The position numbers and the translations under genes are program-made. This document shows, piece after piece, positions 1 through 10,310 of a stretch of 64,000 bases of DNA (its first letter is position 1; the number at the start of each line of letters is the position of its first letter). This DNA comes from Drosophila miranda (lineage: Eukaryota; Arthropoda; Insecta; Diptera; Drosophilidae). Where the stretch lies: assembly GCF_003369915.1 (NCBI RefSeq), contig NW_022881603.1, positions 28,889,522 to 28,953,521 on the forward strand, written 5' to 3'. The notes beneath the pieces are model-generated. The model searched no databases and was not told the origin of the DNA. It saw only the letters and a program-made list of their open reading frames with translations.

Positions 1-75
1 CTTTTCGACCCCATACCCCATCAAAAAAGAAAAATTAGCCCCAAAAGCAGACAGATTGATAAAGTTAACATCAGT

Positions 76-330
76 TCATCCAATATAATATGGAGCAGTG
101 TTTAAAAATTTATAAAAAGATATTAAGTCCACGAGTATTGTTGCTGTCATACCCAAATAAATGATAATACGCAAGGAATCTTTAATTATAGCGACTAGTA
201 AATTTATTCGGAGGTATAAAGTTCGAAGGGGCAGCGCATCCATTTTTTCTGGTAAGTGTGACGCAATGAATCCAATGAATGAACCAAGAACCGCTATTAT
301 CAGCCTTTGTTGTGCTTCGCGTATTCGCAC
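76..330 (-). CDS. small hydrophobic membrane protein, unrecognised
   Basis: An 84-codon frame starts with ATG and ends in TGA. Two hydrophobic stretches are visible, about residues 9-25 and 44-68, separated by a short charged segment, so a two-pass membrane protein is plausible. The middle has an internal AG after a pyrimidine-containing stretch, so the real gene could be spliced. I recognise no family. It lies tail-away from Den1 with about 500 bases between them. It could also be a chance frame. Confidence 0.35.
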   Translation of the reverse strand: MRIREAQQRLIIAVLGSFIGFIASHLPEKMDALPLRTLYLRINLLVAIIKDSLRIIIYLGMTATILVDLISFYKFLNTAPYYIG

Positions 331-856
331 CCGTACACAAAACTTAAATTAAATGTTTGAATTAACGTTTAAACATTTAAAAATCTGAGCTGTGCTGCTT
401 TTTTCTCACTGCACCCTGAAGCTGTGTTGTAAGGCGACGCGACACAGATAATTAAGCAACATGGCGTTTGCAACAAAAGGCACAACAACAAAATTTGCCG
501 GCCGGCGAGCAGTACGGCAATACGAAGACGAAAGCAAAAGGAAATCAAGGAAAATATTTGAACGCCGACTTTGAAACGCACAAGCTGTGTGGGGATTGTT
601 CTCGTGGATAAGTTTGACTTTTCAAAACAAATATATTATTTAAAATAAGTTAGAAACATGCTGCCCCAAGATAGAAACATTTTAAGGTGCTAGATTAGTT
701 CGAAATTTTGAATGCGGAGCATATAATTTCAGAAATACAATTTCTTGCAGGCAACATACAAGCCAGAAACAGAGTTCGAATCAAACAGGGTCTTCGAGAC
801 GCGTCGGTGGAAAGAGCGGCACCCCAAATAGATCCAACAACAACCATCACTCCAAG
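331..856. other. intergenic and probable Den1 5' leader
   Basis: No separate gene is seen. A splice-acceptor-like site (TTTCTTGCAG) ends at 750, and the frame of Den1 stays open from there to its ATG at 857. A 5' intron, or a longer amino end of Den1, is therefore possible. Confidence 0.4.
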
Positions 857-1504
857 ATGAGCTCCAACTCGAAGGCGGATCCCATCTCACTGAGCTTCCA
901 CGACTCGTGTCTGCGGATGTCCGACGTGCAGCTGCTGCATGGGCCCCGCTGGCTGAACGACCAGATTTTGAGCTTCTACTACGAGTACCTGACGCACGTG
1001 AAGTACAAGACAAACGACGATATCGTCTTCATAGCCCCCGAGGTGACCCAATGCATGAAGTACATGGACGACCAGGAGCTGGAGCAACTCATGGATCAGA
1101 ACAAGGCCACTAGGAAGCCATTTATATTCTTCGCCTTGAATGACAACATGAGCTTCGAGGCCGGTGGCACGCACTGGTCGTTGCTGGTGTTCTCGCGACC
1201 GGAGAAGACGTTCTATCACTTTGACTCGTACGGAAACAACAACACTAGCAACTCTGTGGAGCTGATGAACAAGGTGAAGGAAACTATGGACATGCGCTCT
1301 GCCAAGTTTCGTCCAATGCGCTGCCTGCAGCAGGCCAACGGCTACGACTGCGGCATACACGTCATTTGTATGACCGACCACATTGCCGACTATCTAAATA
1401 GGTATGAGGTGATTGATGGACTACCGCCGCTGCAGGCTGACACCGTTAAAGCCAAACGCACGGAACTGCTCAAGCTGATCTTGTCGCTGGGCGGCAAGAA
1501 CTAG
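857..1504 (+). CDS. Den1: NEDD8-specific cysteine protease (Den1/SENP8 type)
   Basis: The product is a C48-family ubiquitin-like protease that removes NEDD8 from cullins and other proteins and can process the NEDD8 precursor. The 215 residues match the size of human SENP8 (about 212). The catalytic triad is visible: His106 in GGTHWSLL, Asp123 in HFDSYG and Cys165 in GYDCGIHV, with Gln159 placed for the oxyanion hole. The RWLNDQ substrate-binding segment sits near residue 31. The reading frame is complete and uninterrupted, unlike several neighbours. The ATG at 857 was chosen because it gives the family's normal amino end. The frame is open about 35 codons further up to an acceptor-like site at 750, so a longer isoform is possible. 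Confidence 0.93.
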   Translation: MSSNSKADPISLSFHDSCLRMSDVQLLHGPRWLNDQILSFYYEYLTHVKYKTNDDIVFIAPEVTQCMKYMDDQELEQLMDQNKATRKPFIFFALNDNMSFEAGGTHWSLLVFSRPEKTFYHFDSYGNNNTSNSVELMNKVKETMDMRSAKFRPMRCLQQANGYDCGIHVICMTDHIADYLNRYEVIDGLPPLQADTVKAKRTELLKLILSLGGKN

Positions 1505-2264
1505 ACGTCGTTTCTTTCCTCCATTTGCTAGTTTTAAGTTATCGAATGAATATTGTAAATGTATCATTTACAGAAAACCGCTATACATTCATACTGACAC
1601 ACACACACACATACAACCTGAAAAAGACGAGAGAGGTACGCAAACATGTGAATACGATACCCATGAATTAATTTTAATTTTGATTTAATTCCACGAAGAC
1701 ATTTAGAAAATGTTTATGGGGAAGCCAGTGCCAGGCACGGTAGTGAAATAACACACCCCACAGAAGGAGGTGCACTCGATATGTTTGAAAAGGATTAACT
1801 TACAAATAAAGATTTGTTTACGCGCAATCGATATCAGAACAAATTTAACAGTGTTATCATATTTGTTTATTTAGTTTAGAAGCGGAACCAGACGAGACGT
1901 TCCATGCCGTCTTTCGTTTTGAAAGTATGCGAATTATCTCATGTTGCAATTATTTATTATACATAAATGCATTGTAGAAACATAAGGAGAATGCACGGCC
2001 TCCCAGGCAGAGCACGAGACCCAGTAATTACTATTATTAATTATTAAAAACATCTATGAAATATATAAAACCACATCTAAAACTGATATAAGGAGGCACT
2101 GTAGTACACCCATACAATTAATACATTTCTGAGGCCAAAGGCCGCAGATTCGACATACGTCGATACCGCCGGGCGGGAGGGTTTGTTTGTGTTACAGAGG
2201 GTGGGGGCGGGGACAGATGAGAAGTGGAGTGCCCCCCTTCTACTAACTAGGCTTCTTGTACGCT
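1505..2264. other. intergenic, convergent 3' ends
   Basis: This lies between the stops of Den1 (+) and the amidase gene (-). It is AT-rich with several AATAAA/ATTAAA-like signals, for example AATAAA near 1805, consistent with 3' UTRs. No other gene is seen. Confidence 0.5.
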
Positions 2265-4004
2265 TTACACCCTGACTTGGGGTCGCGTCCAGCCACCAAA
2301 GGCTCGCTCCAGCTCCTCAGCAAAAGCCAGGCAGAGACGATCCTCGTTAAAGTTGGCAATGATCTGAACACCCAGGGGCAATCCTTCGCTGCCCTTTCCC
2401 AACGGAACAGCCGTGGCTGGGAAGCCTAGTATATTCACAATGCCCGTGTAGGCAAAGTTAAGGGGTCGCGTCACAGGCTCATTATGATAGGGCGCCACGG
2501 TGGGGTGTGTGGGATAGATCAGCACTCCATTGTCGCCAAGGAGACGCTGCAGCTCGGACCGCAAATCGTTGCGCTTACGGACCATGTGATCATATTTCTG
2601 CGAGCCGTGCTTGCACTGGGCACTGTCCATTATCGCCGTTGACAAGCCAATGAACGTGTGTTTGGAAGCCCCAAACAGCCATTTGAAAAGCTCCCAATAG
2701 GTGTTGATGTCATGCTCCAAATTGCCCAATTGGTAGGCGAAGCCGTGTCCACTGTCGTCCCGCATGTTGGCAAACCAAATGGCAGCCGATTGGCGAAATA
2801 GCGGCAGCTGGATGCGTTCCACCTGCTTGCTGGAAAACTTCTCGCTCAGGTGCCGGACAACTCGTTGCATGGCCTTCAGTGAAAATATTGGATAATCAGT
2901 AATTAGTATGTTAATTATTATACACTGATACCTTTTGTAGATCGGGGTCTACTGAAGACACTAGGCGGGCACCGCCATCTGACTCCTGATAGAAGAACTT
3001 CATCTTGCTTAGATCCACTTCCTTGTCGAGATTCAGCAGAGCGGCCTTTTCGCCAGACATGATTCTAAGCATTGGGCGCAGGTCCTCCGCAAAGCGCGAC
3101 ATTGGCCCCAGCCCCAAGAAAGAGTTCTGCTCGTCGCTGAAGGGTGCAGGGAACTGGCCTACATTGGAAACCACCAGCTTGCTTGGCTTATGTCCGAAGA
3201 TGCCGTTGAAAAAGGCCGGCATGCGAATGGAGCCACCAATGTCAGAGCCGAGACCAAAGGCCGAGGCAGCCGCAGACTGAATGCAGCCCTCACCGCCACT
3301 GGAGCCGCCGACAATGCGATTTGTATCATACGCATTACGCGTCCGTCCATGCACCGTGTTGCTGCTCTCCCACCACATGCACACCTCGCCTTGCGCATCA
3401 ACGCCATGGCATCCGCATCCTTAGAGCCGCGCACCTCTCGTCGATCATACAAGCCAGCCGTGTGGAGCATACCTAGAACACAGGTAAATTTTCATTTAGA
3501 ATTATTTTAGTTCAGTTTTAGTTTAGTTCGATCTCACCCTTGACCGAAATGCAGTCTTTTGTGGTGATGGGAACACCCAGAAAGGGCTTCTGCTTGGCCA
3601 ATTCCTCCACGGTGTGCTGACCGGACTTGATCAGCTTATCTGCATCGGCTGCCTCTTGGAAAGCCTGGTCGTATCTCTCGTCCACCACACAATTCAATAT
3701 GGGATTCACCTCCTTGATGCGGCGTATGAACGACTCCATTACCTGAACGCTGCTAAGCTATTCGATGACATGAGAGGTTATTATACTGATGGCTAGAGTA
3801 TCTATATCAAGATCTACTCACTTCCTGGTTGCGTATCTTTCTTGCAAGCGACGATGCCGATTCGAGCAGATTGGGGTCCGTTATGGGTGGCATGCTCTCG
3901 CCCTTCGCGCCATAGATCAGGCGGAAAAGAAAACGAATGCAGGCCTGCAGTATACCAAAGATATAGGAACCTATGACGCGTGACAAGGGCACGTGCTGCG
4001 CCAT
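2265..4004 (-). pseudogene. fatty-acid-amide-hydrolase-like amidase, frameshifted
   Basis: This is an amidase-signature serine hydrolase of the FAAH2 type, which cleaves fatty acid amides at membranes. Four exons fit GT/AG sites: 4004-3822, 3757-3538, 3472-2932 and 2873-2265. Exon 1 encodes a membrane-anchor helix. Exon 2 carries the catalytic Lys in PITTKDC. Exon 3 carries the Gly/Ser-rich core GGSSGGEG and the nucleophile region GSDIGGSIR. The carboxyl end has the usual LGFPATAVPLG and LGVQII motifs. In exon 3, near 3384, the frame jumps between MALMRKA and EVCMWWE. Compared with the family, about 34 bases (11 residues plus one base) are missing, which destroys the frame. Splice sites and the rest of the sequence remain good, so the lesion is recent. 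It is probably the orthologue of D. melanogaster CG8839 (from memory). Confidence 0.85.
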
Positions 4005-6382
4005 CTTGCATGGGTGGAATGTAGCTTTTTATTTTTTACTGGGAATGGCTGATGATCGCGTCTGTGTCTTGGTTCTGGGCCATGTGTTGTGGATCTGGAA
4101 AATTTCGACAAGTCAAAAAATTACAAATGTGTATCATTTAATTTTAAAGAATACATATTTTTCAATCCATCTATCAGCAATATTAGGAAAATTCGTATTT
4201 CTGTCTGAAATAAATTGTATGTGGCTCAAAATATACACAATATTGCAGCCTTCAGTGGTAAATCAATAATTACGGGGGGAAAAAATAAGATAATAGTTCC
4301 CAATTATGGCCCAAAGTCACCCACACCCACATTGAGAAGGAGAACGTAGTAAACAAATTACTTTGAAATATTCCCCATCTACACTCTATTTTGAATCATT
4401 CCAATACTACTTTTTCTGTAAATCTACTTCGAATTTATCTAGTTTATTCAGCTTAAGCTGAAACTTCATTCCTTTACTGGCTGATTGGCTCAGGCTGAGT
4501 ATATTTGAGTATACCCCTAAACGGACTGGCTGGTTATTCCCGTTAGTTTCGACAGACGTGATTTCATATCTTATCAGAAATGTAGTATTAGGTTGGGAGA
4601 GCATTTACGATGCCTCAAGCAATGGTAGATAAAGAGGACCCCCCCCCCATACCTCAGTGGAGTAAAGAACCGAACCCCAATAACCCATATATGTATGTAC
4701 CAATGCCCATAAACTTTAACTATTTTGCTTAAAAGCTGAGGCAATACATAAAAACTTATCAGCATTCAGCGCTCTGAGAACAGGGAAAATGTATACCCAA
4801 ATGAGTCATACATCAGGTCAAAGCCGTCTGCACAGACGCGATAAAAGTAATAATAGCAATCCTCGTACAGCAACTAGTCTGTACAGCAACAGTCTGGTCT
4901 GTGATTACCAGGAATGGAATTAAACTTTCCGACTGCTTATCGCATTGGTTTTTGGATGTCGAGAGCAGGCTATCAGCTTGTAGGTCGGCTAAATGAATTT
5001 CCAGACATTCGAATGGGCACTGTAACGTAATAAATACTTTCAGTTAGGGGCTGGGAATCGATACGCGGTAGAGGCTATAGGGCAAAGTTTTTAATGTTTT
5101 GGTGGGCAGTGATGCACAACGATAATCGCACAATAGCATTCCTTTAAGTGGACAATCTGGATAAGATAGGCTATAAATGATTTCACAAATAGCAGGCGAC
5201 AAAGTCCCAGCACAAGTTCGAGGGGCTCTTGACACAGCAGCCCCACAAACCTTCTATTCTGATTTACGAACACGAGTCCGGCACGAACAAGACCTGTTGC
5301 TATCCGCGCATATTTCCCCAAGCTATAGTTTAGAATAGGATAGCTATTGATTTGCAAATACGGCCTCATTTTGAAGCATACATATACATATGTAGGGGGT
5401 GGGAGTGTAATGTGGTACGAATGGGGGTATTCATATGTATGCAGGACAGCAATCTGAACTGCGTACTGGCAATGACATCATTTCTCTTGCCAGATCTTTT
5501 GTTTGGATTATAAATAAAATTCATCAAGTTTCATTTTCAGAGTGTTCATTTCTAGTCTTGGGAGCGGGGAAAAAACCCACAAACGAAACATAGGAGTAGA
5601 GGTTGACGTCACAAGAACCAAACTATACAGACGGATTGCAATTGAATATGTATAATTCATGTTCATTCGATCAGAGATGCACACAACAAACTCAGCAATG
5701 TAGTTTTTTCGTTTAATAATACTTTGGAACCGGTTCACAGCAAAAGCGGTTAGCAATGAATGTGCAAACTAAATCAACTTCGCAGTTGGACAAATGCACA
5801 AAAAAGATAAAGTACACACAGATACACACTGCGCACTATTGCGCGTCGATAAATAGCAAACACTGTAATGAATGTACCCGCGAAGAAAAAGCAATGGGAT
5901 CTGTGTGATATTTTGCTGGTTAAATACTAGCGTACTTCAAAGGGAAAATTATTTCCTTTCGCTTGGTTGCACGGTCAAAGTTTATTTAAAATGCAGCGAA
6001 TTTTAAAGCTCGGAAGCTCGTGACAAAAACAAACAGCAATCGATGTTCCGCTAGTGCTGAGAGGCCAGCGATATATCGACTTTGTTTGTTTTTGGGGCAC
6101 TATCGATGCACATTTTGCTCACTATCGAGAAAAATAGCAACATTGTTTTCATTCCATTGGCGTTGCCGATCAATGAGACAAGAAAGTATAAACGGTATTT
6201 TGATCATAGTTTTAATTTCTATTTTGAAATAAGACGCCGATAAGTTCCACTTATCGCACAAAAATATCGATTCAAGGATTATGCTGTGATTCCGAAATAT
6301 GAACCATTTAACGAGTTGCACGCAACAGCTGTTTATACCAGAGTATTGTTGTGATTTTCAATTCCAAGCCATTTAACAGATT
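4005..6382. other. divergent intergenic region
   Basis: This separates the amidase (-) from the cytochrome b5 reductase (+) start and should hold both promoters. Short frames are present but none has splice context or a recognisable domain. Repeated ATCGATA-like motifs lie near 6030-6270, close to the reductase start, and resemble DRE-type promoter elements. Confidence 0.35.
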
Positions 6383-6860
6383 ATGTCTGATTTATCGCAC
6401 AAATCCGCTACCAGCAATACGCTTCTTGGGTCGCCACAGGGAGTGCCCTTACCGAGAGCCTCTGCTGGCCTTCAACTGTCCACCACAGCGCCGCAAAACT
6501 CAAATCCAATGCCGATTGCTCGGGCTCAGCGACAGGGAATCCGCGGAACAAATGTGCACTAAACCCAGGCTACTCGCTGATGAGCTGGATACGGCTGTGC
6601 AATTCTGGGGCAGATCTATCGGGGACCGGAGGACGGGTGGTTCCAGTTACCAGAAGCGCATTAGCTCTGCACAACAAGGTTACTGATGCCTGGATGGCCA
6701 TTCGTGGCAGAGTCTTTAATGTTACTCGATACATGGATTTTCATCCGGGCGGAGTGGACGAGCTAATGCGTGGAGTTGGCCAAGATGCTACTACATTGTT
6801 TGACAAGGTTCTTGCCTGGGTCAATTATCCACAGCTGCTGGGAAAATGTTACGTAGGGCC

Positions 6861-7232
6861 TGTGGAGATAATGTTTTTTATCCCCAATCGGCCGACTAAT
6901 TATTTCGAATTAAATAAAACTCGGCGCAGAAATAAAATTACGATATGTTCTTTAATGCGTGACATCCAAATTGCAAGTGTGGCTTGCCTACCCTTTACAT
7001 TGCCGCTCCGATCGCTAAGCGCAGCTTCGCTCGGCCGACGTCGGTAGGCAGACGCAAAGCGGAGATAGCGAAGAGCGAGCTGGCAGAGAGCGTTTAGCAG
7101 GGCAAGCAAGCGCAGAGCTTTAACAAGCAAATGAGTGACATAGACATAAGTAACAAACAAAATAAGCGGCTGAGGGCCAAGAATTAGGTGCTATTTGGCA
7201 AGCAGCTAATCGGCTGGGTTCTGCTCCGAACA
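6861..7232 (-). repeat. 3' LTR of the short BEL element
   Basis: This is a 372-bp terminal repeat, almost identical to 9939-10310. Just inside it, on the minus strand, AACGGGGGTGAA at about 7233-7244 serves as the polypurine tract. The long gag-protease frame ends inside this LTR at 7184. Confidence 0.9.
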
Positions 7233-9115
7233 TTCACCCCCGTTGGAAGGCAAAGGCTTTCAACAGATCCATCCTGAAGGGGCAGAACCGCTATTTTTCC
7301 AACGGCCCTCTTGAAGATGCTTGCTTGGGCGCAGCTGGCGGCTACGCTGGGATGATCGTCGAACGCAGCAATCGGCGCTTCTTTACGAAGGCGGCTTGTC
7401 GTGACTACGTCTTGATCATCGGGAACCTCTGTAATTGCGTAGAATGGCAGGAAATTTGGCAATGTAGAAACTGTTGAAAGTTGAATTTCATTTGGCGTGG
7501 ATATGTAGGTTTTTAATATATGGAAAAGTTCGCGCTGCAGTTCCTGATTCTCCGATCGCAGTTTTTCCACTTGCACCTGGCACTCGAGCAGCTGCTTCCT
7601 GCATTGCTGCTCTAAGTTTTGGTACTCCAGCGTTGTGGGTCGAAAATCGTCAATAGAGATGCACGAGGAATTTTCAAAAGCGGCTAAAGCTGCACGCTTA
7701 TTCTCCGAGCTATCAATGCTTCCTGATACTATCCAACCAAGTTTAGTCTCCTGCAATGTTGGCAATTGGGCTGATAGTCGAATCTGTCCGACGCACATTA
7801 AATCGAAGAACAAACCAGAACCTATCAACAGATCGATACGTTGGGGCTTGGAGAAATTAGGATCAGCTAGTTTTAGATTATTCGGCATTGGCCAATCCTT
7901 TGCGTCTACGCCGAAGTTAGGCTGCATTTCCGTAATTGAGTTGGTGACAATTGCAGCGAAGGAAGCTCGATAGCTTGCGTCCTGGGATTGTACAACTATA
8001 TGTACAGACTTGCTCGAAGGTAGAATGGAATCTCCGATTCCAGAGATGTGAACATAAGACGAGCGATGATCCAACTGCAACTGATCAGCAAGTCTAGATG
8101 TTACAAAGTTTGCCTGTGATGCAGAATCCAAAATGGCACGACATGGGATAAGTGCTCCATAACGATCTGTTACATGGACGAGGGCAGTAGGTAGCAACAC
8201 GTTCTGGCTAGGCTGAGATTTCTGGATCGAGGGGGGAGGGCTAGAACACCCGCTTGCTAGAAGCACAGTCGCGGCCTCTTGCTGGATCGATTCCTCGGCC
8301 GGTGAAGAGGAAGATGAAGCACCAGTTCCCGATGGAATGTGGAGTAGCGTGTGATGTTTGGCCTGGCAATGCCTGCAAAGTCCTGACCTGCACCTCTGCA
8401 ATTCATGGCCTTTGTTGAGGCAGTTCAAACACAAGCGGCTCTTCTTTGCTTCTTTGTATCGTTCAAACGCAGAGAGATTCAGGAATGCCTGACATCTAGA
8501 TATGTAATGCTCGGAGGAATTGCAATGGTTACATATGGGGTTAGGATGGTCGTTACTGGAGGTGATAAGGGTGACAGGATTGTCTTCTCCCACCTGTTGA
8601 CTAGGACTTGTTGCCATGGCTGATCCCAAATTCTCCAGCATCCGACATCTCGCTTCCAAAAATGAGGCCATGCTTGACCACCGAGGCAATCCTGACGTCG
8701 GCAAGTTCTCTTCCCATTTCTCCTTTGTTTTGTGGTCCAGTTTCGTGCCTATGATGAAGATCAGCAACCCATCCGAAATCTCCTGCGGGGTCGCCAAGGT
8801 CTGAAGTGCACGCAAGTGCGAATTGATTTTGTCGCTGAGCGCGCGCAAGCCGATAGCTGAGCCCTTCTCCACCCCTTGCAGCCCGAAAATAGCCTTGACG
8901 TGTGCCTGAAAATGTAACAGTTTATTATCGAATCGCAACATTAGCAAAGTCAACGCCTTGTCGTAATTCTCCTCAGAAAGTTCCAAGGAATGAATCGTAT
9001 CCAGCGCAGCACCATCTAGACATCCACGAAGATATTGGAATTTTTCGATGATTGGTATACGATGGTCTTTGTGCACCATTGTCGAGAACATCGAGTGGAA
9101 TTCTGGCCAATCCAT
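7184..9115 (-). CDS. gag-protease of the short BEL element with coiled-coil tail
   Basis: The 643-codon frame continues gag (DUF1759 region, residues 1-170). Then come CCHC-type zinc knuckles at about 195-258 (CNHCNSSEHYISRC, CLNCLNKGHELQRC, CRHCQAKHH) and a DUF1758 protease-like domain with the Asp-Ser-Ala site near 330. The segment LGWIVSG near 460, which in full elements leads into the reverse transcriptase region, is followed directly by a predicted coiled coil (about 495-536) and a low-complexity end. The polymerase and integrase have evidently been deleted and replaced by this tail. The frame runs into the 3' LTR. Confidence 0.8.
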   Translation of the reverse strand: MDWPEFHSMFSTMVHKDHRIPIIEKFQYLRGCLDGAALDTIHSLELSEENYDKALTLLMLRFDNKLLHFQAHVKAIFGLQGVEKGSAIGLRALSDKINSHLRALQTLATPQEISDGLLIFIIGTKLDHKTKEKWEENLPTSGLPRWSSMASFLEARCRMLENLGSAMATSPSQQVGEDNPVTLITSSNDHPNPICNHCNSSEHYISRCQAFLNLSAFERYKEAKKSRLCLNCLNKGHELQRCRSGLCRHCQAKHHTLLHIPSGTGASSSSSPAEESIQQEAATVLLASGCSSPPPSIQKSQPSQNVLLPTALVHVTDRYGALIPCRAILDSASQANFVTSRLADQLQLDHRSSYVHISGIGDSILPSSKSVHIVVQSQDASYRASFAAIVTNSITEMQPNFGVDAKDWPMPNNLKLADPNFSKPQRIDLLIGSGLFFDLMCVGQIRLSAQLPTLQETKLGWIVSGSIDSSENKRAALAAFENSSCISIDDFRPTTLEYQNLEQQCRKQLLECQVQVEKLRSENQELQRELFHILKTYISTPNEIQLSTVSTLPNFLPFYAITEVPDDQDVVTTSRLRKEAPIAAFDDHPSVAASCAQASIFKRAVGKIAVLPLQDGSVESLCLPTGVNVRSRTQPISCLPNST

Positions 9116-9564
9116 GTAGTTCCCCCGAATCGCGGAAGCTGCAACTCGGGCATTCGAGAACGGCCTATACTATTATAGGCGAACAACGACGAATTCCCCT
9201 CGAGAGTATGCCGAGCCGTTGAATTGGCAACATTTACCGTGCGAGCAGCCATCAACTCCCGCGACAGCCTGGACCTAACCTTGACATAAACATTCGAAAA
9301 GTCCAGCCGGGCATCATGGGCTAACTGCAGGAAATCCAGCCTTTCAAGGCTCGTTTGAGCGGCATCGAATTCCGCATTCATTCGCTCGATTTGCTCTAAG
9401 CGAGCTTGAAGTTCTGCCTCATCTAACTCGGCAAGCTCTTCCTTGGTGAGAAAGCGATCCATGGCCTTTAGTTGGCGCGCGATGGACTCGGCCTTGTGCT
9501 TGTAGAAATCTACATCACTCGGCATTGCTGCGTTCGCGACATTGGTAGGCTCAGGTGCTGCCAT
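9016..9564 (-). CDS. gag amino part of the short BEL element
   Basis: A 182-codon frame starts from ATG 9564. It is rich in charged helix-forming residues (residues about 25-85), followed by the PELQLPRFGG motif typical of BEL/Pao gag (DUF1759). After that motif the sequence leaves the coding frame. The next part continues in the overlapping frame from 9115, and one G missing from the G run near 9122-9126 explains the break. It may be a real lesion or a homopolymer sequencing error. Confidence 0.75.
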   Translation of the reverse strand: MAAPEPTNVANAAMPSDVDFYKHKAESIARQLKAMDRFLTKEELAELDEAELQARLEQIERMNAEFDAAQTSLERLDFLQLAHDARLDFSNVYVKVRSRLSRELMAARTVNVANSTARHTLEGNSSLFAYNSIGRSRMPELQLPRFGGTTWIGQNSTRCSRQWCTKTIVYQSSKNSNIFVDV

Positions 9565-9913
9565 GTTGAGGTTTTAAAAGAGTCACTCAGCACGACCGAA
9601 AAAGACACCCTGTATACGTATAAACGTGGGAACCGAAAGCAAAGGGATTACAGCTAATGCCTTTAGCTGTGCGGCTGTGCGAGCTGTCCGATTCCGCTTT
9701 GTACTCCGCTTGTGTGTATTAGTGAGTTCGCTGCACTGCCTACCGCACTGCACTGACCGAATTGTCGCGACAGAGAAATTAATAGCCAGCAATGCGTGTA
9801 TGTAGGTGTATGTAAGTGTGTTTTAGCACCGAATTGTGCTTAACCGCCGAAAATTTGCTAGGGCTAACGATTGTCGATCGCGAATGATTATTAATTGACA
9901 CTGCAACTCAGAG

Positions 9914-9931
9914 ATCACGTCGGGGTCACCA
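9914..9931 (-). promoter_or_regulatory. primer-binding site matching tRNA-Trp
   Basis: On the minus strand these 18 bases begin TGGTGACCCCGACG. They are the complement of the 3' end of animal tRNA-Trp (…CGTCGGGGTCACCA, known from memory). The site lies 7 bases downstream of the 5' LTR, the right place for minus-strand priming. Confidence 0.75.
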
Positions 9932-9938
9932 AATTTTA

Positions 9939-10310
9939 TGTGGAGATAATGTTTTTTATCCCCAATCGGCCGACTAATTATTTCGAATTAAATAAAACTC
10001 GGCGCAGAAATAAAATTACGATATGTTCTTTAATGCGTGACATCCAAATTGCAAGTGTGGCTTGCCTACCCTTTACATTGCCGCCCCGATCGCTAAGCGC
10101 AGCTTCGCTCGGCCGACGTCGGTAGGCAGACGCAAAGCGGAGATAGCGAAGAGCGAGCTGGCAGAGAGCGTTTAGCAGGGCAAGCAAGCGCAGAGCTTTA
10201 ACAAGCAAATGAGTGACATAGACATAAGTAACAAACAAAATAAGCGGCTGAGGGCCAAGAATTAGGTGCTATTTGGCAAGCAGCTAATCGGCTGGGTTCT
10301 GCTCCGAACA
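9939..10310 (-). repeat. 5' LTR of the short BEL element
   Basis: This is a 372-bp repeat matching 6861-7232. On the minus strand it ends in CACA and is followed after 7 bases by the primer-binding site. Confidence 0.9.

Larger units (their letters stand above)
6861..10310 (-). mobile_element. BEL/Pao LTR element without RT or integrase, 3.45 kb
   Basis: Two 372-bp direct repeats that begin TGTGGAG and end GAACA on the + strand bound the element; they differ at one seen position (T near 7007, C near 10085). GGGCC at 6856-6860 and 10311-10315 is a 5-bp target duplication, and removing one copy plus the element restores the host frame. Coding, primer-binding and polypurine signals all run on the minus strand. 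Internal coding covers a BEL-type gag, zinc knuckles and a DUF1758-type aspartic protease, then a coiled coil. There is no reverse transcriptase, RNase H or integrase, so the element must move in trans. The near-identical LTRs indicate a recent insertion. Confidence 0.9.
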
